This document shows positions 27,274 to 36,758 of a DNA stretch of 51,730 bases, one piece after another. Each line of letters starts with the position of its first letter. The stretch's first letter is position 1. A program made the translations under genes and the position numbers. The notes beneath the pieces are model-generated. The model did not search any database, was not told where the DNA came from, and saw only the letters and a list, made by a program, of their open reading frames with translations. Origin of the DNA: a virus; the IMG/VR virus record IMGVR_UViG_3300022074_000065, positions 1 through 51,730 of that record; one strand, written 5' to 3'.

Positions 27274-28227
27274 TTATTTTTCTTGATTGTCTTCATACTG
27301 CTCTAGTCCTTGACCAAATTGAACAGCTTGTATTTCTCTTATTGACATTCCTGCAAATTGTAATATCTTCAAAACCAAAGTATACTCATCGTCTAATGGT
27401 AGCTCAAAGTCTTGATAAGATGGATTTGTAGCATTAAATACCGGCTCACCACCTGTAAGAGTTGTGTATGTCCATTGAGGATCACGAGGGTATCTTATAT
27501 ATTGACATAGCACAGCACCCAATCGATTAATGGTTGTAGGAAACAATGACAAGTTTGGTTCTGCTTGTGTGTATGCAGGATACAAATTTGATGGTTTAGT
27601 AAGCAAAGAATTGTTAAGCAATGTTATTTTACTGTGTGTTACCTTTTCAGCTTCTGCTATTATAGTAGAATCATATATTACATAACCCACACCGGTACCA
27701 AATGAAATAGTACTTCCTGTTTCATCGGTTACAACCATAGTAGTTGTAGTAATATTTGAAGTGAATCCTATTCTATTATTTGATAGGTTTACTGCAATAT
27801 CTCCATCCTTGATTCCTGCTGCTATAAAATCTGAATTTGCATTTGTTATACCTGTGCCATTAAAAGCAGTAGTATTTCCCACTCTCAAAACATTTGGATA
27901 AACAAGAACCTTATTTAATAAATAGTAGTCATCATTTGTAGTTGCAAGACTAGGTGTAAAGAATAAATTATTAGTATTGTGAAGTAAAAATTTTGTTTCT
28001 GAAAAAATATTTATTACTTCCTCATACCCCTTTGTAATATCAGCGTACTCTGTACCTGATAATCTTTTATTTTCTTTGTTCAGCTGATAGTTATACTGAT
28101 AAAAATAATCTTCAAAAATATCTATCTGTGCTTGTTTAGCAAATAGATTAAAATCTTGTGGGGAAATGTATCCGTAGTTATTTTTATTTAGAATAGCTAA
28201 TACTGTATTTCGTACTGAATTAATCAT
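27274..28227 (-). CDS. head-tail adaptor/ring protein
   Basis: 317 residues from ATG 28227; an in-frame TTG at 28230 is possible. SVRNTVLAILNKNNYGYISP and FAKQAQIDIFEDYFYQYNYQ match the N-terminus of a conserved ring protein in crAss-like phages. The protein then has a beta domain (~110-190) and ends in a helix. It is the first gene of the tail unit, with a TATCTTTG box 18 bases upstream and a terminator before that box. Confidence 0.65.
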   Translation of the reverse strand: MINSVRNTVLAILNKNNYGYISPQDFNLFAKQAQIDIFEDYFYQYNYQLNKENKRLSGTEYADITKGYEEVINIFSETKFLLHNTNNLFFTPSLATTNDDYYLLNKVLVYPNVLRVGNTTAFNGTGITNANSDFIAAGIKDGDIAVNLSNNRIGFTSNITTTTMVVTDETGSTISFGTGVGYVIYDSTIIAEAEKVTHSKITLLNNSLLTKPSNLYPAYTQAEPNLSLFPTTINRLGAVLCQYIRYPRDPQWTYTTLTGGEPVFNATNPSYQDFELPLDDEYTLVLKILQFAGMSIREIQAVQFGQGLEQYEDNQEK

Positions 28228-28244
28228 CAATAAATTATTTTATA

Positions 28245-28252
28245 CAAAGATA
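28245..28252 (-). promoter_or_regulatory. TATCTTTG box before the tail unit
   Basis: TATCTTTG followed by TATAAAAT on the minus strand matches TAnnTTTG and shares its downstream bases with the boxes at 31800-31807 and 41567-41574. The predicted start near 28241 gives a leader of about 14 bases before the ATG at 28227. It directly follows a terminator. Confidence 0.65.
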
Positions 28253-28289
28253 AACAAAAAAAAAGAGGGTTGTAAAACCAACCCCCTTT
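28253..28289 (-). terminator. rho-independent terminator between head and tail units
   Basis: On the minus strand, arms at 28289-28279 (AAAGGGGGTTG) and 28272-28262 (CAACCCTCTTT) pair over 11 positions with one G-T pair and a 6-base loop, followed by an unbroken T run to about 28256. It ends the unit carrying the 248-residue head protein; the tail promoter begins at the next base. Confidence 0.8.
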
Positions 28290-28315
28290 GTGAACACCTC
28301 GAATACATATGAAGA

Positions 28316-29062
28316 CTAATTCAACTGTTTTTCTAAATACTCAAGTTTTTCTACTCCTTCATCTGATTTAAAGTAAGATGCAATAACATGCATCGGATCC
28401 TCACCAAATGGTATTGTTAGTAATCTCTTTTTGTTTGAAGGTAGATTAAAGTATACATCTTTGTTTTTGTTTCTGTATGTTAATAATCTTTCATCAAAAC
28501 ATTTTTGAATTGTAGAGTATAACTTTAATGCAGGATCATTCAACGCTTGTAAAAAATCAGCAGGATAGTTACGAGCATAAACTAACATGTCTCGTTTTAA
28601 TTCTGCTGTTGACATTTTACTTGAGTCTCCTGCTAGTATTACTCTACCTAAAGATTCCATCTGCTCTAATCCCATAGCCTTAGCTGCAATTAATGCATCC
28701 ACTTCAACATTAAGTGCTTCAACTTCTTTAGCTGCATCTTTTGCAGTATCAATCTCTTCAAATTTTTTACCATTTAAAGGATGATAAGCTAAGAATTTTT
28801 GTAAAGCTTGGTTTTGTTTTGGAACTGTAAGTAATCCTGATTCAAAGATAATAGGAGTTACAATGGCATTGCCATCTTGCTCATCTTTAAAAGGACTCAT
28901 CTGATTTGTTGCGTATCGGATTTCTCTGTTCTCCCCTGTCTCTTCATCAAAATAAAGTAAGGGTCTACGCTTTGAACTTTTTGATGGAAGCATAAAACTC
29001 AATGGAGCTGCTCCTCTAGTCAAACGATATACTCGTGACTTGAACTCTTTTTTTTCTTTCAT
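28316..29062 (-). CDS. conserved virion-associated protein after the major capsid gene
   Basis: 248 residues. RRPLLYFDEETGENREIRYA, FAYHPLNGKKFEEID-type strands and a helical middle (AAKEVEALNVEVDALIAAKA) are familiar from marine Bacteroidota phages, where this gene follows the major capsid gene. The C-terminal half has SNKKRLLTIPFGEDPMHVIA. The exact role is unknown to me; capsid decoration or head completion fits its place. It lies between two hairpin terminators, so its level may be set apart from that of the capsid protein. Confidence 0.55.
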   Translation of the reverse strand: MKEKKEFKSRVYRLTRGAAPLSFMLPSKSSKRRPLLYFDEETGENREIRYATNQMSPFKDEQDGNAIVTPIIFESGLLTVPKQNQALQKFLAYHPLNGKKFEEIDTAKDAAKEVEALNVEVDALIAAKAMGLEQMESLGRVILAGDSSKMSTAELKRDMLVYARNYPADFLQALNDPALKLYSTIQKCFDERLLTYRNKNKDVYFNLPSNKKRLLTIPFGEDPMHVIASYFKSDEGVEKLEYLEKQLN

Positions 29063-29084
29063 TACATTAAAATTTAATTACAAT

Positions 29085-29135
29085 TAAAATAAATAAAGCT
29101 TAGGGGTCACTCTCACTTTGTGACCCCCTAGCTTT
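29085..29135 (-). terminator. hairpin terminator just after the major capsid gene
   Basis: Bases 29095-29110 and 29120-29135 (AAAGCT.. and GTGACCCCCTAGCTTT) pair at 14 of 16 positions, with two mismatches in the middle and a 9-base loop. On the minus strand the stem is followed by TATTTATTTTAATT, a broken T tract, so termination may be partial. The stem lies 10 bases after the capsid stop. Confidence 0.65.
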
Positions 29136-29144
29136 AAATGGGTA

Positions 29145-30626
29145 TTATTCTTCAAATAACACAAAGTTGTTAGCACCCATAACACAAACACATCTTTCTG
29201 ATAAGAAGTTAACCTTCATTTCATCAATGTCTGTAGTAGCTGCTCCACCTGCTGAACCTGTGATCCAAGTCTTGTAACGTCTGTCTTCAGTTTCTGAAGC
29301 TCTGTAACGTACATGAAGGAAAGGTCGCTTAGCGTTTTTACCAAGTACTTGGTCGTATACGCTTGTAGAACCTGCCGGTACTAATAAACCTGTGATAGCA
29401 CCTGAACCTGCAATAACAGGTGTGTTAGTTAAACCACCTCGCATTGTTGGGTCGTTTAAGTACTTCCAATCAGATTTGTAAAAATCATATCCTCTACGGA
29501 ATCCTGTGAATCCTAAGTTAAGAGCCATTTCCTCATCGTTGTCAAATAATCCATAAGATGAACCACCTGCACCGTAAGAGTTTTGAGCTGCTAACATATC
29601 ATCAATATCGAATCCGAATTGTCTGTTAACAAAAAGAACATTCTCTTCGATTGCTCCTTGCTTGTCTAATCTATCAATTACTGCATCAAAGTCAGCTAAT
29701 GCATCAGGGTTTCCACCACCCCACAAGTTACCTCTAGTTCCTACAGCATGGAATACACCTTCAGAACCTACAAGACCTGCAGCTGTTGCTCCTGAACCTG
29801 CTTCAGCAGGTACTGCTTCAATCATAGCTGTCTCTAAATAATCATCAAAACGTAAACGAGTTTCGTGCTCAGACTTTAAATACCATAGGTATCCTGATGC
29901 ACCATTCTCAGTTGTAACTTCGATCCATCCAATTTGAGCCATATCAGATCCATTTACTAAATATGTATCTTTTAAGATAATTGGATTGTTTTCAAATATA
30001 TAATCGTCAGACTCTAAAGAACCTTGCATTCCTGCAGTTCCTTTTTTGAATTCAGAACCATAGATAAATACAGTAACGTCAGATGCACCTAAACTTGTAC
30101 CTGATGTTACTAAACCTGCTCCTTCATAGAAAGCAACTGAAAACTGTAAGATGTTACCACCTACAGCAACTTCTGTTACTATACCTTTGTTCTCACCTGA
30201 ACCATCATTTTGACTTACTACAACAGTTTGTCCCACTCTAAGAGCCGGAGCACCTGATGCATCAAAAGGATTGCTTCCTGTAATTACTGTTCCTGCCGGG
30301 TTTGTCCCGATTGCCGGATCATTGATTTGGAATGTTGCATTATCATCACCTGCTGTTGCTGTTGTTCCAACGTTTACATATTTAATATGTAACCTTCCTT
30401 GTTCTGCCCATTTAATAAGGTCAGAATTTGAAGGCATCTCAGCTCCTACCATTCTTAGGAATGAGCTAAGTGTACGATTACCATATCTTTCGAATTCTTT
30501 CTCATATGTATCAGGAAGATACTGATTCAAGAAGTCAAAGTTAGTAATGTAATTTGACTCCAATGGAACTTTCTGAGCACTAGGCTGTAATGAAAATCCC
30601 GGAGTTCCTGCTAAACTACCTGCCAT
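29145..30626 (-). CDS. major capsid protein (HK97 fold, crAss-like type)
   Basis: 493 residues. NYITNFDFLNQYLPDTYEKE and GNRTLSSFLRMVGAEMPSNS at the N-terminus, and the C-terminal LSERCVCVMGANNFVLFEE, match the pattern of major capsid proteins of crAss-like and related Bacteroidota phages. Residues about 85-190 form a Gly/Val-rich beta insertion (VGQTVVVSQNDGSGENKGIV), probably the surface insertion domain. It follows portal and scaffold genes in normal order. There is no obvious N-terminal propeptide; a separate scaffold gene lies upstream. A hairpin right after the gene may raise its mRNA level relative to downstream genes. Confidence 0.8.
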   Translation of the reverse strand: MAGSLAGTPGFSLQPSAQKVPLESNYITNFDFLNQYLPDTYEKEFERYGNRTLSSFLRMVGAEMPSNSDLIKWAEQGRLHIKYVNVGTTATAGDDNATFQINDPAIGTNPAGTVITGSNPFDASGAPALRVGQTVVVSQNDGSGENKGIVTEVAVGGNILQFSVAFYEGAGLVTSGTSLGASDVTVFIYGSEFKKGTAGMQGSLESDDYIFENNPIILKDTYLVNGSDMAQIGWIEVTTENGASGYLWYLKSEHETRLRFDDYLETAMIEAVPAEAGSGATAAGLVGSEGVFHAVGTRGNLWGGGNPDALADFDAVIDRLDKQGAIEENVLFVNRQFGFDIDDMLAAQNSYGAGGSSYGLFDNDEEMALNLGFTGFRRGYDFYKSDWKYLNDPTMRGGLTNTPVIAGSGAITGLLVPAGSTSVYDQVLGKNAKRPFLHVRYRASETEDRRYKTWITGSAGGAATTDIDEMKVNFLSERCVCVMGANNFVLFEE

Positions 30627-30649
30627 TTTTTCTAATTTTTAAGTTTTTA

Positions 30650-31783
30650 TTATTTTTTATTACTTCTAATTTTGAGTCCTCTACCCTCACTTGGGTTGAT
30701 CGCTCTGATTGTCATACCATCCTTCTTAGCAACTTGAGGTGCATTCCTCGTAGACATATTAACATTCTTTATTTTTTTTGTCACATCTGTCGTTGCATCA
30801 GCTTGACCTTGTTCATAAAAGAACTTAGCAAACCTTTCAGGATTTTGAGCAATTGATAATGCTCTATGGTATCCTTGTGCGTCAGATACTAAACCTGTTT
30901 CATCATCAAGAAACTTCTTTACAAAGTTTGTTGAATCTGAATTCATACGTTTAATCTCAGACACATTCTTAGAAGGTAAAAAAGTAATCACTTTGTCTTC
31001 ACCAACTTTGAAGTCAAAACCTTTGAACTCCGGGTGGAAAACTTCCTCGGTTTTATCTAAAAACCAATCTCGTTTTCTTTTCGCCTCTTCTTCATAGGTC
31101 TGAGCATCTTGCACATATTTATTGTAAGCCTCTAGTTTTTCTTGTTGCTCTTGAGAAATAGATGCCGTACTTGACTCAAGTGGCTCCTTATACATTTCCT
31201 TTTGCTTCTCGAAATACTTTTTAGCTTTACCAATCTCTTTTTTAAAAGCTACTTTCTTTTTCTTAATTACGTTTTCCTCATCAATATCTGCATCATAACT
31301 AAAGTCATCCATCATGTAATCGATGTCTTCTGAGTCTAATGCTTCTTCTGTAGCAGCGTAATATTCTCTAAGAAGTTGCTTTTCGTCCATAGCATTAAAG
31401 TCTCTATTCAGTTTTGAATAGTCTTCATAACTACGTCCTGTTTCTTTTCTATACTCTAAATATGCAGCAACGTCTTCAGGTAATTCTCTGTTTGATTCTT
31501 TTTGCTCAAACAAATCTGAAACCGATGACACATCTTTATTGTATCTATTCTTAATAAATGAAAGAACGTCTTCCTCGTTTAACTCTGAGGATTGAGTTAT
31601 TTCTTCTTTAGGTGTTTCAACCGGAGCTTCCACACTTTCAGTTGTTTGTGGTGTAGTGTCTTCAACTACAGGCACTTGTTCAACTGCTTCTGTTTTTTCT
31701 GCAGCCTTGTCAAGAACTTCTTGTTCTTTTTCAGCCACAGACTTTTCTTCTGAAGACCCAAGGTCTCTTACTTTAATTTCCAT
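30650..31783 (-). CDS. capsid scaffolding protein candidate
   Basis: 377 residues. The first ~75 are Glu/Val/Pro/Thr-rich and disordered (EAVEQVPVVEDTTPQTTESV). The middle is strongly helical and charged (KKKKVAFKKEIGKAKKYFEK; QEQQEKLEAYNKYVQDAQTY), and the C-terminus is basic (GRGLKIRSNKK). Acidic helical proteins with a basic C-terminal hook directly before the major capsid gene are typical phage scaffolds. No protease motif was seen. It has its own TAACTTTG box, giving separate control of scaffold and capsid from the portal. Confidence 0.65.
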   Translation of the reverse strand: MEIKVRDLGSSEEKSVAEKEQEVLDKAAEKTEAVEQVPVVEDTTPQTTESVEAPVETPKEEITQSSELNEEDVLSFIKNRYNKDVSSVSDLFEQKESNRELPEDVAAYLEYRKETGRSYEDYSKLNRDFNAMDEKQLLREYYAATEEALDSEDIDYMMDDFSYDADIDEENVIKKKKVAFKKEIGKAKKYFEKQKEMYKEPLESSTASISQEQQEKLEAYNKYVQDAQTYEEEAKRKRDWFLDKTEEVFHPEFKGFDFKVGEDKVITFLPSKNVSEIKRMNSDSTNFVKKFLDDETGLVSDAQGYHRALSIAQNPERFAKFFYEQGQADATTDVTKKIKNVNMSTRNAPQVAKKDGMTIRAINPSEGRGLKIRSNKK

Positions 31784-31799
31784 TTGATTTAATTTTATA

Positions 31800-31827
31800 C
31801 AAAGTTAATAAATATATTTCGTTCAAA
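31800..31827 (-). promoter_or_regulatory. promoter before scaffold/capsid genes
   Basis: On the minus strand TTTG (31827-31824) and TAACTTTG (31807-31800) lie 16 bases apart, close to Bacteroidota -33/-7 spacing. TAACTTTG runs into TATAAAAT, as at 28252. The predicted start near 31796 gives a leader of about 12 bases. The site fills the 51-base gap between portal and scaffold. Confidence 0.65.
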
Positions 31828-31834
31828 TTATTCA

Positions 31835-34270
31835 CTATCTAGGTTCAAACTCTGCTAAGTCAAACCCATCTAAACTGTCTTCGTTTGATTCGAAATTTTG
31901 TGGTGGAAGATTATTCTTCCTTTGATTTATAAGCTTGGATTGTTCTGTGTTTTGCTGAGAGATTCTTTTTGCTTTTGCTTCTTCTCTAGCTCCTTCACGA
32001 AATGACAATGCTTCCTCTGAAACATTTCTTAGTTGTTGGTTGTAGTTAAATTCTTCAGCCATCAACTGAGATTTTAATTGAGCTTCATTTTGCATCTTCT
32101 CAATTTCAAAAGCAATCTCCGCTTGTTTTAATTGCATCTTAGCTTCAATCTCCATTTGTTGTTTCTGCATTTCTGCTTGAGACTTAGCCTGTACAAGTTG
32201 CATTTGTTGTTGTGCAGCCATTTGTTGTTTCTGCATTTCCAATTGCTCTTGTCTTTCTTGCTTTTGTTTTCTTTTTAATTTCAACAATTGATTAGCAAGT
32301 TTAATATTTTTCAGCTCTCTGATATCTATGGCATCTTCTAAGTTAATATCTTGTTTAGATAAAGCCATTTGAATATTTTGTTCAAGTTGAGCCTTTTGCT
32401 CTTCATCAGGTGCTACATCAATAAAGATTCCAAAATCATATATATATAAATCAGATATATCATTAAGTATACTTACGTTGTACTTACCGATTTTATTTAT
32501 AAAGTCATCTTTAAAATCTGCATATTCTAATATATCAGCTACTCTATATGTTAAAGCTTCAGATAATGTTCTGTATATATATAATGCACCATCTAGTATA
32601 TGTCTAGTAGCTACATTTGAATTTAATGCTGCTAGCTTTTGTAAACCAACTAAAGAGTTAGGATCAGGAGTAGAAGCATCTCTTGCTTCATTTAATCCTG
32701 TCACCTGTCTTATCATACCTAGGTAATGATTATAATTAGCAATCAATGTTTGGGTTTTGCTTGCTCCTGAGTTAGTAGTTAACTCTTTGATAGGAACTTT
32801 TCCTTGATTGAAATCTCCTTCTTGAGTATAACTTCTACCAATAACAGAACCTGTTTGGAAATATAATCTTAATGCATCTTCAGGATTATAAGATCCACCT
32901 GTTCCAAGGTCGACTTCATTTAATCCATCAGCATCTATATATACACCATCAGGTACAGTTCTAGCAATTACTTGCTGTAGCTTTAAGTGAGTCACTTGAA
33001 TTAAATCAGCAAAAGGAATCATTCTTCTTACTAAAGATTCAATAACTCCTTTGTACATTCTTGGTGCTACAGCTACATAGTTTGGTAATGCATGTTGACT
33101 TGATGACTTTGGACGAACCATGTTTTGAGATAACTCCCATTTCAATACAATGTTAGTACCCATAACCATTACTCCATCATACCATACATCAATAGTCTTT
33201 TCAATTTTTTCAAACTGACCATCCTCCATAACTTCAACAGGTGGATTGAATTGGTCATCTTTTTCAATAACCTTGCTTCCGCCTGTAGCCATTATTTTTT
33301 TCTTGTATACTATTTTTTTGGTTGTCTTGTAGTTAAAGTATAAAAGTGTGCAAGTATCTCTATAGAACATATCGTTCTCATAAAATTGAGCTACGTTATA
33401 ATAGTCATACCAATTTTGACTGTACTTGCTAATCTCTTCTAGATCCTCATTAGTTAACGAAGGATCTATTTTCATTAATTCAATAATAGGTAAAGTCTTA
33501 ACTTCTCCCCAATAAAAACAATCCTTGAAATGTGGATCTTCTGTATAGCTGTATACTATATTAGCAGGGTCCACATAAGAAACCTGAACGCCTGAGCCTA
33601 ATAAAAATTCATGCTTAGCTACAGATATACCAAGAACAGTTAAATCATAGTCTAATCTTTTTCTTAAATCAATATAATGATTCTCTTCAAAGATAGTATT
33701 GATTGCTTCTTCTTCAGCTATTTCAATAGAAGGTTTGTAGTTGATCTGCATATACAACGAAAGCTCTTCATCTGTTTGAGGAAGTTGTTCAGGTGATACC
33801 GTAAAGGGATCAAATCCTGATTGTTGTTGTAGATCTAACAAGAAATCTTTGGAAACCATTTGAGCCTCCACCATGTCTTGATACTTACTTCTTTTTGATT
33901 GTGACATTGCATCTTGTGCATATGCCTTTACTTTGAATAATCTATCAGACATCCCGTTTACTACTATGTCAACAAACTTAGGAATGATAGGAACCGGAGT
34001 CCAATCTAAATTTAAATAACTTAGATCGCCGTCAACGGCTAATTCATTCTTATATTTCGCAACTGACTGTTCACCCCTAGCGTATAAACGCAATCGGTGA
34101 AACTGACGGAATTGATCGTAGAACCTACAACTAACTCCATCTCTACGAAACCATTCATATTGTATTGCTTGACCTATTTGCAAGCCATACTCCATGGTTT
34201 CCTTTTCTGCGTCAGATACAAATTGACTTGGGAAAGCTGCAGATTTTATATTTACCTTTACATCTTTCAT
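31835..34270 (-). CDS. portal protein
   Basis: 811 residues, coupled by ATGA-type overlap to the terminase. The body has the usual portal mix of helices and strands (VPIIPKFVDIVVNGMSDRLF; FADLIQVTHLKLQQVIART). NHYLGMIRQVTGLNEARDAS, then DPNSLVGLQKLAALNS, is a known portal feature in this phage group. Residues ~660-760 form a Gln/Met/Lys coiled coil (QLEMQKQQMAAQQQMQLVQA), probably the inner crown helix. A TAACTTTG box inside the end of the terminase gene (34318-34311) may give extra transcription. Confidence 0.8.
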   Translation of the reverse strand: MKDVKVNIKSAAFPSQFVSDAEKETMEYGLQIGQAIQYEWFRRDGVSCRFYDQFRQFHRLRLYARGEQSVAKYKNELAVDGDLSYLNLDWTPVPIIPKFVDIVVNGMSDRLFKVKAYAQDAMSQSKRSKYQDMVEAQMVSKDFLLDLQQQSGFDPFTVSPEQLPQTDEELSLYMQINYKPSIEIAEEEAINTIFEENHYIDLRKRLDYDLTVLGISVAKHEFLLGSGVQVSYVDPANIVYSYTEDPHFKDCFYWGEVKTLPIIELMKIDPSLTNEDLEEISKYSQNWYDYYNVAQFYENDMFYRDTCTLLYFNYKTTKKIVYKKKIMATGGSKVIEKDDQFNPPVEVMEDGQFEKIEKTIDVWYDGVMVMGTNIVLKWELSQNMVRPKSSSQHALPNYVAVAPRMYKGVIESLVRRMIPFADLIQVTHLKLQQVIARTVPDGVYIDADGLNEVDLGTGGSYNPEDALRLYFQTGSVIGRSYTQEGDFNQGKVPIKELTTNSGASKTQTLIANYNHYLGMIRQVTGLNEARDASTPDPNSLVGLQKLAALNSNVATRHILDGALYIYRTLSEALTYRVADILEYADFKDDFINKIGKYNVSILNDISDLYIYDFGIFIDVAPDEEQKAQLEQNIQMALSKQDINLEDAIDIRELKNIKLANQLLKLKRKQKQERQEQLEMQKQQMAAQQQMQLVQAKSQAEMQKQQMEIEAKMQLKQAEIAFEIEKMQNEAQLKSQLMAEEFNYNQQLRNVSEEALSFREGAREEAKAKRISQQNTEQSKLINQRKNNLPPQNFESNEDSLDGFDLAEFEPR

Positions 34271-36489
34271 CTAATTATTTCGCTTTGTATGCCGGTATTA
34301 GTATACCTTGCAAAGTTAAGTTTTATTTTTGACTCTTTTCTTTCAGAAACATATAAGTGTTTTTGACAAGCCATGATGGCTAAACCGGAACTAATACTAG
34401 CATCAAACTTAGTTCTATTGCTTATATCAAACTTTGCCCAATCAATTAATGTTCTATTAAAAGGCATAGTTCCCATCTCATCTGAAGGTCTAAATACAGA
34501 CTCAAAATCTATACCTATATACTTTTCTATGTAAGATTCTATGGCTGAAGCATGAGCTTGTTTTACACCCTCACTTGTATTTGGAATACCTCCTAATTCT
34601 TTTTCAGTCTTTGACAATTTATTAAATTGTTTATCGGGTCTGTTCATACAGTATTTTCTGTAACCTCTGTTTTTAAAATGGTACAATAACCTTGGTTTGT
34701 TATTTTCTACTAATATAGGCATTCCATAAAAAACACAAGCCATAAGAACATCTTCAAAAAACATTTCAGCGGTTTGTGGTCTTGCTACATATTCTAGGAA
34801 AAACTCATTACTTGGTGCATCATCCATGTTAAATTTAGTTAGACCATGTAATGCTCCGTTAGATCCACCACCACCTACAACTCCTGATATATCATAACTG
34901 TCACAACCAAAAGCACCAATGTGTTCATTACCCGGATACTTCATTCCATTTTTCTGATGAGCATTGTTTTGTATATTAGCTGATGGCAACCAAGAAATAT
35001 TAAACCTGCCTTTCGAATCAGGAATCCATATAACCTTAGAATCTTTTATACCATTATCCCACACAAACTTACCTCTTGTTAAATAATGATCTTTAATCAT
35101 AGAATCATTATAATCTATTTGTTGGTAAAGTTTAGTTAGATTAAATAAAGACTGCTTACTTTCATCTCTAAATGCATGAGACTCAGTACGAGGAAACTGT
35201 CTATAGTATTCATTTAAAGCATCAGCATCTCCTTTTAAAGAATCAACTTCTGCATTCCAATAGTCAATAGCACCTTGATAAATCATCTCACCATCTATAC
35301 CTTCGATTTCATGAGAAGGGTTATTTAATACAGGCATTCCGTATCTATCTATAAATCCTTCCATATTCCATTCCATTGGGATGAAAAGTGAATACATACC
35401 ACTTTTAGTTTGACCATTTGCATTACGTCTTTTTACATCAGAGTCTTCGTATAGCTTTTTAAAATTATTACCACCTTTGTCCAAAGCATTTGATGTTGAA
35501 CCCATCATACATTTGCCAATAACTTTACTACCTAGTCGTAAACAAGTTTTTGTAACACGCCAATTATTTAAAATATTATTTGGCTTTATCCATTTACCAC
35601 TTTCATCATGTACTAGTAATAATAATTTTTCCCCATCATATGAGTTGTCATCTGTGTTCTTCCAATCAATAGTGGTATCTAAACCTTCCATGTCATCTTC
35701 AAACATCTCATGCATATTCTTTTTAGTAATCTTAGAGGCAGGTACTCGATAAGCTAATTCTGATTTAGGTTTATCCATACCATCCTGAATAGGTTTGAAA
35801 AAGAAAGGAAGTCGATTAGATATAGGCACAACCTTATCTGTAAACATTTTTTTTGCATCAGCACCTGTCTTAGATAGTATACCAACCCTTGCATCTTTTG
35901 CAAGAGTAGCTGTGTTTATACATTCAGCAGAACCCATAAATGAAAAACCTGAACGTCTTATCTTTAGGTATATCAAACCAAAACATCTAGAGTCTGCTTT
36001 ACAGGCTTCCCAATAAAGAAACAAAGCTCTGTTAGCCTCTCTGTAATCAGGATAACCAACATCTATTTTGGTCCATTGTAAATACATATAATGTGAACCA
36101 CTTATGTATGTAGGCACCCCTCTGTTCATAAACCAATAGCCTTGCTCTCTGCAATCAAATTCATTTTCAATATAATCAACATATTGATCCTTGAATGAGT
36201 TTGGCATTTCATTCCATTGAAAAATAGATTTTATCTTTTCTAAGTTTCTAGGAAGCTCTTTTCTTTCCCAATATTGTTTTAGTTTGTTTTCGTTTCTTTT
36301 ATAAACCTCTTTAGGTTTTTTTGGCAGGGCAATCTTTAAATTAGAGATCTCTATTATTTCACCTATCTGTCCACTCTTAGATATAATAACTACATCATAT
36401 TTTTTATTATAACCATACAACCAACTGCGACCTCTGTTTTTATTAGAGATTACATTTTTAGATATATGATTTTTTATTTGCTTGATCAT
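34267..36489 (-). CDS. terL: terminase large subunit
   Basis: 740 residues. YLKIRRSGFSFMGSAE (174-189) is the variant Walker A (RRSGFS) of terminase motors; EKLLLLVHDESGKW (287-300) carries Walker B with the D-E pair at 295-296; near residue 530 GAFGCDSYDISG gives the first Asp of the RNase H-like nuclease. A conserved N-terminal block (GVPTYISGSHYMYLQWTKID) precedes the ATPase. It cuts and pumps DNA into the head. The start overlaps the candidate small subunit stop by 4 bases, and its own stop overlaps the portal start. Confidence 0.88.
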   Translation of the reverse strand: MIKQIKNHISKNVISNKNRGRSWLYGYNKKYDVVIISKSGQIGEIIEISNLKIALPKKPKEVYKRNENKLKQYWERKELPRNLEKIKSIFQWNEMPNSFKDQYVDYIENEFDCREQGYWFMNRGVPTYISGSHYMYLQWTKIDVGYPDYREANRALFLYWEACKADSRCFGLIYLKIRRSGFSFMGSAECINTATLAKDARVGILSKTGADAKKMFTDKVVPISNRLPFFFKPIQDGMDKPKSELAYRVPASKITKKNMHEMFEDDMEGLDTTIDWKNTDDNSYDGEKLLLLVHDESGKWIKPNNILNNWRVTKTCLRLGSKVIGKCMMGSTSNALDKGGNNFKKLYEDSDVKRRNANGQTKSGMYSLFIPMEWNMEGFIDRYGMPVLNNPSHEIEGIDGEMIYQGAIDYWNAEVDSLKGDADALNEYYRQFPRTESHAFRDESKQSLFNLTKLYQQIDYNDSMIKDHYLTRGKFVWDNGIKDSKVIWIPDSKGRFNISWLPSANIQNNAHQKNGMKYPGNEHIGAFGCDSYDISGVVGGGGSNGALHGLTKFNMDDAPSNEFFLEYVARPQTAEMFFEDVLMACVFYGMPILVENNKPRLLYHFKNRGYRKYCMNRPDKQFNKLSKTEKELGGIPNTSEGVKQAHASAIESYIEKYIGIDFESVFRPSDEMGTMPFNRTLIDWAKFDISNRTKFDASISSGLAIMACQKHLYVSERKESKIKLNFARYTNTGIQSEIIR

Positions 36490-36758
36490 TTAGAACGTCT
36501 TTCTGCAAATCCTTGTTTTGTTATAGGTTTACTTGACCCCATTTCTAAAGCTTCTTTTTCTGCTTCTATCTTAGTAAGTATTTCAAACGCATCCATGATA
36601 CATAATTTTTTTGTAGCTGCAGCATTCTTAAGTCTATCTGCTGCTAGATCATCATCGAGGTCAGGTTTTATAATATCTTCTTTAGCAACTTTAATTAGTT
36701 GTTCTACTGCTCTGTAACCTGCAACAATTATTTTTTGTTTAGTTTCTTGGAGATTCAT
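36486..36758 (-). CDS. candidate terminase small subunit
   Basis: 90 residues from ATG 36758; an in-frame TTG at 36764 would add two. It is almost fully helical (RAVEQLIKVAKEDIIK; DDLAADRLKNAAATKKLCIM; EILTKIEAEKEALE) and ends in the conserved-looking GFAERRSK. It is coupled by ATGA to the large subunit. Small terminase subunits are short helical DNA binders placed exactly here, but no helix-turn-helix is obvious, so the call rests mainly on place and size. Confidence 0.5.
   Translation of the reverse strand: MNLQETKQKIIVAGYRAVEQLIKVAKEDIIKPDLDDDLAADRLKNAAATKKLCIMDAFEILTKIEAEKEALEMGSSKPITKQGFAERRSK

Noticed and set aside
34311-34318. TAACTTTG box inside the terminase gene upstream of the portal
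   Set aside because: It lies within coding sequence and is explained by the codons there; mentioned under the portal only as a possibility.
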